NCBI GenBank assembly: GCA_964463485.1 | Contig: CAYXDO010000034.1 | Coordinates: 12,303-76,302 of the forward strand | Source: CAYXDO01 sp964463485 | Lineage (GTDB): Bacteria; Myxococcota; Kuafuiibacteriia; Kuafuiibacteriales; Kuafuiibacteriaceae | Direction of reading: 5' to 3' | DNA: 64,000 nucleotides | In this document: positions 29,744 to 38,700 of the stretch, one piece after another | Position numbering within the stretch: position 1 is the stretch's first letter | Layout of the letters: the number at the start of each line of letters is the position of its first letter | Translations under genes and position numbers: made by a program | Notes under the pieces: generated by a model | Seen by the model: only the letters and a program-made list of their open reading frames with translations | What the model was told of the DNA's origin: nothing | Databases searched by the model: none

Positions 29744-32122
29744 CTATGGGCTCGATCCGGCCTCCTCTCGCTCCCTGGCGAGCCTCCTCCAGAGCGATTC
29801 GTACTTAGGTTTCTCCGGCGCGTTCGGATCGACCTCTTTGGGGGGATGCTCGTGAGCACAGACCTGCTTCGGCTCGGTTCCGGGCACGAAGGGTGCGTTG
29901 ATTCCCAGGCAGTTGGGCCCGGCGATTTTGCCGGTGACCGTGCATACCCATCTCCGCGACAGGGGAGGGTCCGCGGGAAACTGAGCAGGCGGCCCGTCGA
30001 GCTTGGTGGCTCTGCGCATCCACCAGCCCCAGAGTGGCGCGGCCAGGTCTGAGGCGGTCCCGCCAATGGTTTTGGGTTGGTCGTATCCGAGCCAGACGAC
30101 ACCGGCGTATTTGGGCGTCGCTCCGATGAACCACAAGTCTCGCTCGCTGTCGGTGGTGCCTGTCTTTCCCATGACCGGCCCTTGAACACCGGCCTCACCC
30201 ACGCCGCGCACCGTCCCGCCGGTTCCTCCATCGACCACCAGTCGCATGAGCTCCCGCACCAACGCCGCGCTGTTCGCGTCGAGCACTCGGATCCGCTCCG
30301 AAGGGCTCGGCCACCTCTCTCTTCCGAGGGGATCTTTGGCTGAGAGTACGGTGCGACCGACCGTTCGGAGGCCGCCGGACGCAATCATCGCAGCAAACTC
30401 GGTGAGCTCGAGCGGGGTGACTTCGGCCTGACCCAGCGCGAGGCCGAGCTCTTCGGGAAAGTGACGCGTATCGAAGCCGAGGCGTTGCGCGAAGCCGATG
30501 AGTTGTTTCGGACCGCCGGCGGCCTCGAGCAGGGACGCGGTGGCGATGTTCTGAGACCAAGCGAGGGCCTGCGCTAGGCACGCCGTCTCGGAGTATTCAC
30601 CTCCGACGTTGCGAGGCCGCCAGTCCCCCGCCGCCGTCTTGAACGTCCTGGGCGCGTTCGGCATCGCCGAGGCCGCGGTGAAGTTGGGTCTGCCCTCGGC
30701 GTCTCTCTGCGACAGCGCGAGCGCGTAAATCACCGGCTTGAAGGCGCTGCCGGCTTGACGCTTGGCCTGAGTAGCTCGGTTGAAATCAGTCCAAGTGATG
30801 TCCTCGCCTCCGTACACCGCCCGGACCCGACCGTCACTCACATCCAACACGAGCGCGGCGGCTTGAAGGTGCTCACCCGCGCCACCGTGACCCACCAGCC
30901 CTTGAAGGTACTTCGTCTTCTCCGGAAAGAGCCGCTCACCCTCGCGCTGAAGCCACGGATCGACCCCCACCACGACCTCCAGCCCCGCTCCGTAGAGTAT
31001 CTCGGCCGGTAGAGTTGCCTCCAGGCTCGCACGAACGGCCGACAAGTAGGCCGGAAAGAGCACGGAAGGCTCTCTCGGAGTCACCGTGACGATAGGTTCA
31101 GCGAGTGAGCCCTTCACGTCGTAACCCATGGAAGCCAGCTCCCGCAAGACTCGATCTCGCTTTTCGCGGGCGAGCTGCGGCGCGCGATCCGGCGCAAACT
31201 TCCCAGGCGCGGGGAGGATCGCGGCCAGCGTGGCCGCTTCGGCGAGGCTGATCTCGGTCACGTCCTTCCCGAAGTAGTGCCTCGCGGCCGCTCGAAACCC
31301 ACAGACGCTGAGTCCCCCGCTCTGACCTAGGTACGGCAGGTTGAGATACAGACCCATGACTCGCCGCTTACCCAGCCGACTGTCGACCGCCGCCGCCACC
31401 ACGGCCTCACGTATTTTTCGGGAGATCGTACGGTCCTTCTCCTGAGTGAGCCCGCGGACGACCTGCATCGTGAGCGTGCTCCCGCCCTGAACGTACCCAC
31501 CCCCGCGCAGGTTGGCGATCGTCGCCCGGACCATCGCTACGATATCGACGCCGCGATGCTCGAAGAACGAGCGATCCTCGGCCGCGACGATCGCGTCGAT
31601 GAGCAGCTTCGGTGCGTCGTCGATCGCGAGGTACTCACGGATCTCGGCATCCGGCCCCATGAGTCGCCCGAGCTCGATCGGTTCGATGCGAGCTCCCACG
31701 CGCGGGGTGACTTTGTGTGATTTCACGCAGAAGTGGCCCGCGCTCGGTTTGGGGCACTCCTCGGTGTAGCCGGCGAGCTCCGCGCTGGCGAGGCGCCGCT
31801 CGAACGGCTCCGATTCATCGACGCCGCTGGTGACTACGCGGGCCGGAAAGGACCAACCAGGGTGCGAGAGCTCGAAGCGCTCGTGAAGCTCCGCGATTTC
31901 GATCCCGCGCCGCCACCATTCGGCCAACGGCGGAGCCACGATCAGCCCGAGTGCGATGACACTCAGGAGGCATACGAGGAGGAGCGCGCGGGTGAAGCGC
32001 CACAGCTTCGAGCGGGGCGTCGGAGAGACCTCCGTGGGCTCCTCGCTGCCGAGCTCGAACGGCGGGGTCGGCGACGGGTTGCGGAGGTGCTCCTCCGCGC
32101 TCGGCTCGCGACCGTCGTTCAC
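29744..32122 (-). CDS. Class A penicillin-binding protein (transglycosylase-transpeptidase, PBP1 family)
   Basis: A 792-residue bifunctional murein synthase, GTG start. A cytoplasmic tail of about 40 residues precedes one membrane helix (about 45-64). The GT51 domain shows EDRSFFEHRGVD (Glu182 region), GGSTLTMQVVRGL and KIREAVVAAAV. The transpeptidase has the nucleophile motif QAGSAFKP (S-x-x-K, about residue 457), SQN in AWSQNIATASLL, and KTGTT (about 650). A C-terminal Cys-containing extension (RRWVCTVTGKIAGPNC) matches what is seen in PbpC-like enzymes. It polymerises lipid II and crosslinks peptides at the outer face of the inner membrane. It runs divergently from the cytochrome-like lipoprotein gene. 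Confidence 0.93.
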   Translation of the reverse strand: MNDGREPSAEEHLRNPSPTPPFELGSEEPTEVSPTPRSKLWRFTRALLLVCLLSVIALGLIVAPPLAEWWRRGIEIAELHERFELSHPGWSFPARVVTSGVDESEPFERRLASAELAGYTEECPKPSAGHFCVKSHKVTPRVGARIEPIELGRLMGPDAEIREYLAIDDAPKLLIDAIVAAEDRSFFEHRGVDIVAMVRATIANLRGGGYVQGGSTLTMQVVRGLTQEKDRTISRKIREAVVAAAVDSRLGKRRVMGLYLNLPYLGQSGGLSVCGFRAAARHYFGKDVTEISLAEAATLAAILPAPGKFAPDRAPQLAREKRDRVLRELASMGYDVKGSLAEPIVTVTPREPSVLFPAYLSAVRASLEATLPAEILYGAGLEVVVGVDPWLQREGERLFPEKTKYLQGLVGHGGAGEHLQAAALVLDVSDGRVRAVYGGEDITWTDFNRATQAKRQAGSAFKPVIYALALSQRDAEGRPNFTAASAMPNAPRTFKTAAGDWRPRNVGGEYSETACLAQALAWSQNIATASLLEAAGGPKQLIGFAQRLGFDTRHFPEELGLALGQAEVTPLELTEFAAMIASGGLRTVGRTVLSAKDPLGRERWPSPSERIRVLDANSAALVRELMRLVVDGGTGGTVRGVGEAGVQGPVMGKTGTTDSERDLWFIGATPKYAGVVWLGYDQPKTIGGTASDLAAPLWGWWMRRATKLDGPPAQFPADPPLSRRWVCTVTGKIAGPNCLGINAPFVPGTEPKQVCAHEHPPKEVDPNAPEKPKYESLWRRLAREREEAGSSP

Positions 32123-32271
32123 GACGGCAGCCTACTCAAATCGGCCCGCCTGCCAAACTGGGATCGACCATCACCCTTCTTGCGGAGGTTTCACACCCCT
32201 TGCGTGGAGGGTTTTCTTTCGCGGGCCAACGCCGCGCACTGGAGCGGGCCGGTTTCGGGTACACTCCAGTG

Positions 32272-33351
32272 ATGTCGCGTTTGGGTGCGACCTGCTGGGT
32301 TTTGGCGTGTCTGGTGGCGTGCGCACCCGCGGAGCCTCGCTGCGACGGCTGCGCACAGCCCGACGCGGGACCCGAGGACGTGATTTCACTCGATGGAGGC
32401 GACGAGTGCCCGAGTCCGGTCCCCGGAAATCGTGCCCCTGAGTTCGAGGGCCTCGAGGAGGCGCTCGCAGACCAGGACGGAGTCACCCTCCGCTGGCTCC
32501 CCGCTCGCGACGAGACCCCGGCCTCAGATATGCGCTACCGAGTCTCGAGCTCCACGACCACCGCGGAAGCTGCGACGACCTTGGTCGAGCTCGTCGGAGA
32601 CCTCAGCCATCGCGTCACCGGGATCGAGCCCGGCATCCCGACCCGCTTCTGGGTGCACGCGATCGACGACCTCGGCGTCGCAGACTGCAACCAGGTTTCT
32701 CGGAGCGCCACCGTCCTGGGTGAGCCCGCCTGTGTAGACTTCGATACTCAAATCGCCTCGATTTTTCGACGCCGCTGCACCGGCTGTCACGAAGGTGAGT
32801 CGGCCCAGCGCAGCCTTCGGTTGGGGTCCTATGCGGGGGTGATTTGGGGAGGAGACTCAGGAGCGGCGGTCGCCGCATGCCGACCCGCAGATAGTCTGCT
32901 CCTGCGGAAAGTGAGCGAAGATCGGCCGCCGGTCGGCGGCCGCATGCCGCAAGCCGCTACGCCGCTCACGCCGTTTCAGCTCGAGCTCATCGAACGCTGG
33001 ATCGTCGAGGGCGCGAAGCTGGTTTGTGAGGAGGTCGACCCTTGTCACGACTCGAGGCCGCCCGAGTTCGATGGGCTGGAGCTCGCCACGCGAACGAGCT
33101 CCACAGCGCGGCTCTGCTGGACCGCTGCGATCGACGACCGGACCCCGACGACTCGGATGGTGTACGAGATCTTCGAAGCGGCAGCGCCGGGCGCTCAGGA
33201 GTTCCAAAATCCCCGGGCGCAGACTCGGCCTGGCGTGACCTGCGCGGAGCTCCACGTCGAGGCTCGAGACTCGAGGTGCTGGGTGGTGAGAGCCGAGGAC
33301 CTCGCCGGAAATTCCGACGAAAACCAGATCGAGCGCTGCGTGGAGGAGTGA
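32272..33351 (+). CDS. Lipoprotein: FN3-like domain, c-type haem domain, second FN3-like domain
   Basis: A 359-residue exported lipoprotein. The ATG at 32272 gives the signal MSRLGATCWVLACLVAC with lipobox Cys17; the open frame extends upstream but without a signal. After a short D/P-rich linker there is a fibronectin-III-like domain (about 45-150), then a c-type haem site CTGCH within IFRRRCTGCHEGE and a distal GGRMP that could supply the axial Met. A second FN3-like module (about 260-359) closes the protein. Haem domains of this type occur in planctomycete and myxobacterial surface proteins. An electron-transfer or redox-sensing role at the outer surface is inferred. Confidence 0.75.
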   Translation: MSRLGATCWVLACLVACAPAEPRCDGCAQPDAGPEDVISLDGGDECPSPVPGNRAPEFEGLEEALADQDGVTLRWLPARDETPASDMRYRVSSSTTTAEAATTLVELVGDLSHRVTGIEPGIPTRFWVHAIDDLGVADCNQVSRSATVLGEPACVDFDTQIASIFRRRCTGCHEGESAQRSLRLGSYAGVIWGGDSGAAVAACRPADSLLLRKVSEDRPPVGGRMPQAATPLTPFQLELIERWIVEGAKLVCEEVDPCHDSRPPEFDGLELATRTSSTARLCWTAAIDDRTPTTRMVYEIFEAAAPGAQEFQNPRAQTRPGVTCAELHVEARDSRCWVVRAEDLAGNSDENQIERCVEE

Positions 33352-33363
33352 GTTACTCGGAAG

Positions 33364-34074
33364 TCACTCGCAGTGAATCAGAAATCGAAAGGACGAGCAG
33401 GCGGTGCCGATGTCGGCATACTCGGTGTGCGCCGTGGGTGTGAAGCAATGGCTGATAGGCTCGTCCCAGGTCGCTCCCGTCGGCAACTCCAAAAACCCGC
33501 CGCCGTAAGACATCCATACGTCGACCTCGTAGTCCACGCTGTGATTGTGCCAATCGAAATACGCCCGCTGTCCCGCAGGAATGAAGACCTCGGACGGATC
33601 GACGGTCATCTCGCAGAAGTTGTCGACGAAGATGTGAACGTGAGTATCGACCTGCCCGGAGTCTGCCGGAGTCGCGTCCGGAGCAAATCCCAGGTCGAGC
33701 GGGGTCCCCGAGTCGGACGGGGCCCCAGAGTCCTGGTCCAGCCCCGAGTCTGTCACGAATCCGGAGTCCGAGCCCGAGTCAGGATGGAGTCCGAAGTCCG
33801 AAGCCTCGCCATCCGGGCCCGTCGAGTCCCCGACCTCAGCGTCTGACGATTCAGCGTCCGACGGCTCAGCGTCTGACGGCTCAGCGTCCGACGCCGGGGA
33901 CCCCGTGTCGACGCCGGCTTCGTGCCCGGACTCGTCGATCAGCCCGGAGTCTGTTCGCGTGACGTGCCCCGCGCCAGGCGGAGACTCGCCGCACTCACAG
34001 CCGGCGAACGAAAGGACGAGCAACGCGAGCCTCGAGAAAGTGCCGCTCTTCGAATGCGCGCGAGGGTCGCTCAC
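33364..34074 (-). CDS. Lipoprotein with Asp/Ser-rich repeats and cupredoxin-like C-terminal domain
   Basis: A 236-residue protein. The signal FSRLALLVLSFAGC gives a lipobox Cys near residue 26. Residues about 58-140 are an acidic low-complexity linker built of SDAEP and DSG units, the common spacer of myxobacterial surface lipoproteins. The final about 95 residues (VDTHVHIFVDNFCEMTVDP, PAGQRAYFDWHNHS, EPISHCFTPTAHTEY) form a beta-rich domain in which a His, a Cys and a later His are placed much like type 1 copper ligands. Copper binding is possible but not certain. It is convergent with the cytochrome-like gene (12-base gap). Confidence 0.65.
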   Translation of the reverse strand: MSDPRAHSKSGTFSRLALLVLSFAGCECGESPPGAGHVTRTDSGLIDESGHEAGVDTGSPASDAEPSDAEPSDAESSDAEVGDSTGPDGEASDFGLHPDSGSDSGFVTDSGLDQDSGAPSDSGTPLDLGFAPDATPADSGQVDTHVHIFVDNFCEMTVDPSEVFIPAGQRAYFDWHNHSVDYEVDVWMSYGGGFLELPTGATWDEPISHCFTPTAHTEYADIGTACSSFRFLIHCE

Positions 34075-34286
34075 CCTCGTGCTCTACAGGGCACGACGGG
34101 AACACACAACCCGTGATTGCGACGTCGAGCGAGAGAGAGGGCCGTGACCGTGGCCCGCGAAGGAGAGTTTGCGCCAAGGCCATTGGTGGACGCTCGTGCC
34201 GCGGTCACTTTTTCTGCGAGCCCGCGAGCTCCGTTCGCACCCGCGAGCTCGGACGGGCGCGGATACGGGCGTGAGTTTTGGCTCCT

Positions 34287-35702
34287 TCAGCGAGCTGCCG
34301 ACGTCGACATCTCCGTGATCACCGTCCTCGGAGCTGCCGGGGGCCTGATACCCGAGAGCACCCACCGGCCCTCGCCCAGCGGAGTCATGAACCGAATCGT
34401 GTAGTCGCCGTGAGTCTCGCAGTGCAGCAACGTCGCCGCCCCCGTCGAGCTCCGTTCGAGCACGCCGATCACGCCATCGACGCCGCCGAGGAACACGCGC
34501 CCCTCCGAAAACGGCGCGATCTCGTTGATGACCAGCTCGCGCGGGAACTGAGCGAGGAGTGACAGCTCCCGGTCTTCCAACACGAAGATCCGCCCGTGCG
34601 ACGTCCCCACCAACATTCCCCACCCCTCTACGAAGCCCAGCGTCGTGAGGGCCTCTGCGAACAAGAGCGGCGGGTCCGCGCGTTCGACCTTCGCGGCTAC
34701 TCCATTCCGAGCCCGATAGGCGTACTCGACGTTCCCAACGATGACTGCGGACCCGTCGGCGTCGAAGACGACCCGTCCCCGGGCGTACCGGAACTGCACG
34801 TCGCCAATGATATACGGTGGAAACTCGGCGATTCGAATCCAACTCTGCAGGCCCCGCGAATACAACACTCGCCCGCGCAGCGTCAGCGCCACGATTTCGT
34901 CCCCCATCGCCGACATGAAGTACAACGTGTTGGCCACCACCGACGAAGTGAGTGCGCTCATTCTCAACTCGTCTCCGGTGAGTCGTCCCGCGTAAACACG
35001 TCCGGCGGAATCAGAGAAGAGGATCTCGTCGGAGCCGGGGCGCAAGACGGCGGACCAGGCGGGCGTCGTGCTCGCTGTGGTGACGACCCTCGGGCTCGTG
35101 AGCTCCAAGCCTCGCTCGGTCGCCTCGACCTCCACGATCTTCTCTTCGCCAAAGCTGACGAGCGCGCTGCCCCGCGCGGTCACGGTCGCGGCGACGGCGT
35201 CCCTCTCGGTGTCGATCTCGAAGCGCTGAAAGGTGAGGCTCCCGCAGAAGTCGGGCCGGTCCAGCCGAACGTTGGCGAGCCGATCGGGCAGCTCCGGCAA
35301 CTCTGTCCAGGACGAAGTCTCCCCGTCGCTGAAGCTCGCGGCAAACAGCGTGCTCTCGTGGAGGCGATAGGTGTCGAAGGGATCGGAGGTTACGTCGGCG
35401 CGCTGCTCGGAGAGAGTGAGGGGTCCAGCCTCGAGACCGAATTGGGCGGGCGGCACCGAATACAGCGCCGCCGTGAATTCCACGACCTCGTCGTCCGCGA
35501 CCTCGGAGATCTCGAGCTCGGTCGAGCCCTCCCCCGAACGAACGTCGATGAGTGCGACTTTGAAGAGCCCCAGCGAGCTGCCCCCCGAGCCCCGCTCCAC
35601 GGCGACGATCGCGGACTCACCGGACTCCGGAAGAGGGATCTGGACGCTCACGACCCGCGAGCAACCCGCGAGACAGACCGCGGTGGCGACGAAGCGACTC
35701 AT
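34287..35702 (-). CDS. Secreted lipoprotein, probable beta-propeller
   Basis: A 471-residue protein starting MSRFVATAVCLAGC (lipobox Cys14). The rest is beta-rich with recurring short strands of the form GSDEILFSDSAGRVYAG, RGRVLYSRG, GRIFVLEDREL and GRVFLGGVDGVIGVLE, consistent with a propeller of six or seven blades. No catalytic motif is recognised. Its ATG overlaps the stop of the upstream 1432-residue gene (ATGA at 35699-35702), so they form one transcription unit, and the two propeller-rich proteins probably share a surface role. Confidence 0.68.
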   Translation of the reverse strand: MSRFVATAVCLAGCSRVVSVQIPLPESGESAIVAVERGSGGSSLGLFKVALIDVRSGEGSTELEISEVADDEVVEFTAALYSVPPAQFGLEAGPLTLSEQRADVTSDPFDTYRLHESTLFAASFSDGETSSWTELPELPDRLANVRLDRPDFCGSLTFQRFEIDTERDAVAATVTARGSALVSFGEEKIVEVEATERGLELTSPRVVTTASTTPAWSAVLRPGSDEILFSDSAGRVYAGRLTGDELRMSALTSSVVANTLYFMSAMGDEIVALTLRGRVLYSRGLQSWIRIAEFPPYIIGDVQFRYARGRVVFDADGSAVIVGNVEYAYRARNGVAAKVERADPPLLFAEALTTLGFVEGWGMLVGTSHGRIFVLEDRELSLLAQFPRELVINEIAPFSEGRVFLGGVDGVIGVLERSSTGAATLLHCETHGDYTIRFMTPLGEGRWVLSGIRPPAAPRTVITEMSTSAAR

Positions 35703-38700
35703 CTGCGTCTTCGGACCAAGAGCAGGGCCAAGAAGACAAAGCCCGAAAGCCTTCGACGCTTCCTCGTCGAGTTGCAGCCGCAGTCGGCCTCGATGACCTC
35801 GACCTCGAAGGAGACGATCGTCTCGTCCTCGCCGAAGCGTTCGATCCCGCCGTCATCCGTGACCACCAGAGTCATGAGTGTGCGACCCGGATTTTCGCCC
35901 AAAATCGAAATCACGAGCCCGCCGTCGACCACGACAGTCCTGGCCTTCGCGATGGTTCTGTCCTCCGGCCGAGCTCCTGCGGCGATGAGTTGGAGGACCT
36001 CCTCGAATGGGCCTGGCGAGACGTCGACGCCGAGGTCGATCGTCTCTCCCGCGGTCACCGTGACCCGCTCCGGGAGCTCTCCAAGCCGCGGCGCGTCGTT
36101 CACCGGGAGCACGAACACGCGGGTGGTTCCGCGGACCGTACCAGCGCCGTCGGAGAGCGACAAATCGATCGTCGTGGTACCGGTGCGGTCGAAGCCCGGA
36201 GCCAAGAAGAGCTCCAGACCATCGGGTACTTGGGTGAGTAGCGCGGTCTGGACGATGAACGGGTCCGCGACGGCGGCGGACCCGCTCAGGAGCTGGGTCT
36301 CGAGCGGTCCGGCGGAGGCCGGGATGTTGATCGTCCCCGGAATGTCTTCCCACAGCTCGATCGACGCCGGCGGTTCGAACGACGGGGGATCGTTGACGTT
36401 GACTACCTCGATGACGACGGTGGCGGTGTCGGTCTTGGCTCCGTTCGACGCGGAATAGACGAGGTCATCGAGGCCGTTGAAGTCGACCTCGGGTGAGTAC
36501 GTGAGCACTCCGTGGGCGACCCACTCCGCGAAGCCGTGTCGGGGTCCGCGTTCGAGTGTGAAGCTCAGGGGGAGCTCATCGGGGTCCTGGTCATTGACGG
36601 CGACGTCGATCTCCACCTGCGACTCCTCGGGCAAGCGCGCGCGATCGTCTCTCGCCGTAGGTGCGTCCGGCGTGGATCGAACCCGGATTCGCGCCTCCGC
36701 GCGGGACACGCTGTGGCCGTCGGTGATTTCGTACACGAGGCGATCGCTGCCCGAGAAGTCGGGGTGAGGTTGGTAACTCAGCCAGCCATCGACGGATACG
36801 ATGGCGTCGCCGTTCCGCGGGGCCAGGATCAGCCGTGCGCTCAGCGCCTCGCCGTCGTTCTCCACGTCGTTGTCGGTGATGCGCTCGAGCAGCGCAGAGT
36901 CCTCCTCGACCGTCAGCTCGTCGACGACGGCGACCGGTGGGTCGTCGACTGCTCGCACTCGCACCTCTAGGGTCGTGGAGAACCTATCGGTGGCTCCGTG
37001 AAGCGTGCCGCCGTCGTCCCTCAGCGTGAGCAAGATCCGCGCGGTGCCGAAGGCGTCGGGCCGAGTCGTGAGGGTGAGTTGCGCCGAGGCGCCGGCGACC
37101 TGGCTCGCGGCGACCGAGATCAATCCGGGCTGGTCGCTCTCCGCCGCGAGGGCCAGCGCTTGATCGGGCTCGTGGGCGGAGAGGCCTGTGAGTGCGACAT
37201 TGATCGTTGCATCTTCGGCGAGCTCGACGTCGCGCGGAGTCGGCATGAAGGGGTCGTCGTTCACGGGATCGACCACGAGCGTACAGGTCGAGGTCACCGA
37301 AGAATTCAGGTCGGACACACGGTACGTGAAAAAGTCGCGACCAGTGAAATCGGGCGCCGGCGTATAAGTGAAGCTCCCGGTGAGTTGCAGGGTGAGCATG
37401 CCGTGGCGAGGCTGCTTGGTCACGCGCGGCGTGAGTGTCCACCGCTCCGGGTCGGCGTCGTTGAAGAGGATGCCGGGCGAGTCAACACTCAGAGTGTGGT
37501 CCTCCAGCAACGAGTAGACATCTGCGCCGGCCACGGGAGAGTCGTCGACCGGGACGATCTCGATGGAGACCAGCGTGGGAGCTGAGAGTCGGCCGCTCGG
37601 AGTGCGCGCGCGATACGAGAATTGGGCCAGGCCGATGAATCCCGGGCTCGGAAGGAAAGTCATAGCTCCGTCCGAGCTCAGGTGGAGGTCTCCGCGGTCC
37701 GTCGGGCTGACCAGCAGCGCTTCGAGGGGCTCGCCCTCCGGGTCGGAGTCATTGGCGAGGACGCCGGGCGCGGCCAGCGAGACGCGCCGACTCTCGCCCG
37801 TGGAGACGAAGTCGGGCGTGGCTTCGACTGAGTTTCCCCATCGCAGGCGAGCCACGCCGCGCCCGGACGTGAAGGCGTAGAGAGCGTCGGTGTCCGAGAG
37901 GTCGGAGAATGCGATCCCATGGACGCCGACTCGGGCCAAGTCACCCTGGGAAAAGGTGCGCCAACTCTGTCCGTCGTTCGTGGCGAGGACTCCGGCTTCG
38001 GTCGCGGCGAAGAGCTCGCCGGTCGAAGGTCGGAGCTGAAGGTCACGAACCTCCGTGGCCTCCAACGTGAGACTCCAGTCGATCCAGGTCGCGCCGGCGT
38101 CTTCGGACCCGAAGAGACGCCCTCCGCCGGAGCGTCTGGACGTGGCCACGAAGACTCGAGCTCCGGACGGGTCCGCGGGATCGAACGCGATCGTCGACAC
38201 CGGCGAATCAGGCGAATCGGGCGGCCAGGGAGGCGTGACGTCGATGAGTAGGTCGCGGGGCCCCGAGCTGGTCGCCGAGTCGGTCCTCGCCACCTTCCCG
38301 TCGAGGGTGCCTACGAAGAGTCGGCGACCGTTCGCAGAGAGTGCGACAATCGACGCAGGTTCGTGACCCGGCAGCGGGCCGCTCACCCGCGACCATTCGA
38401 TCTCCTCGGTTGGAGCGGAGAGCGCGCTCGCGGAGCGCCATAACGCGCGACCTGCCAGCCACAGACCGCTCGCGTTGGACGAGAGCGCAGGAGGCTCCGC
38501 GAAGGTCGAAGCGTCAGCTTTGGGGCCTCCGACCATGACTTCTTCGACTCTACCCTCCTTGAGTCGCCAGACGGTGCGGCCGCCCAGGAAGAGAGGGTAG
38601 GGTGCGACGGAGTGCCTCCACACCGAACGAACCGGAGCCGAAAGCAGCTGGGTGAATTGCATCGACGCGTCCGAGCCGAGCCACACGCCGTCGCTCTTCG

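Noticed and set aside
32200..32271. Upstream extension of the haem lipoprotein
   Set aside because: The extension would bury the lipoprotein signal; ATG 32272 begins the signal peptide.
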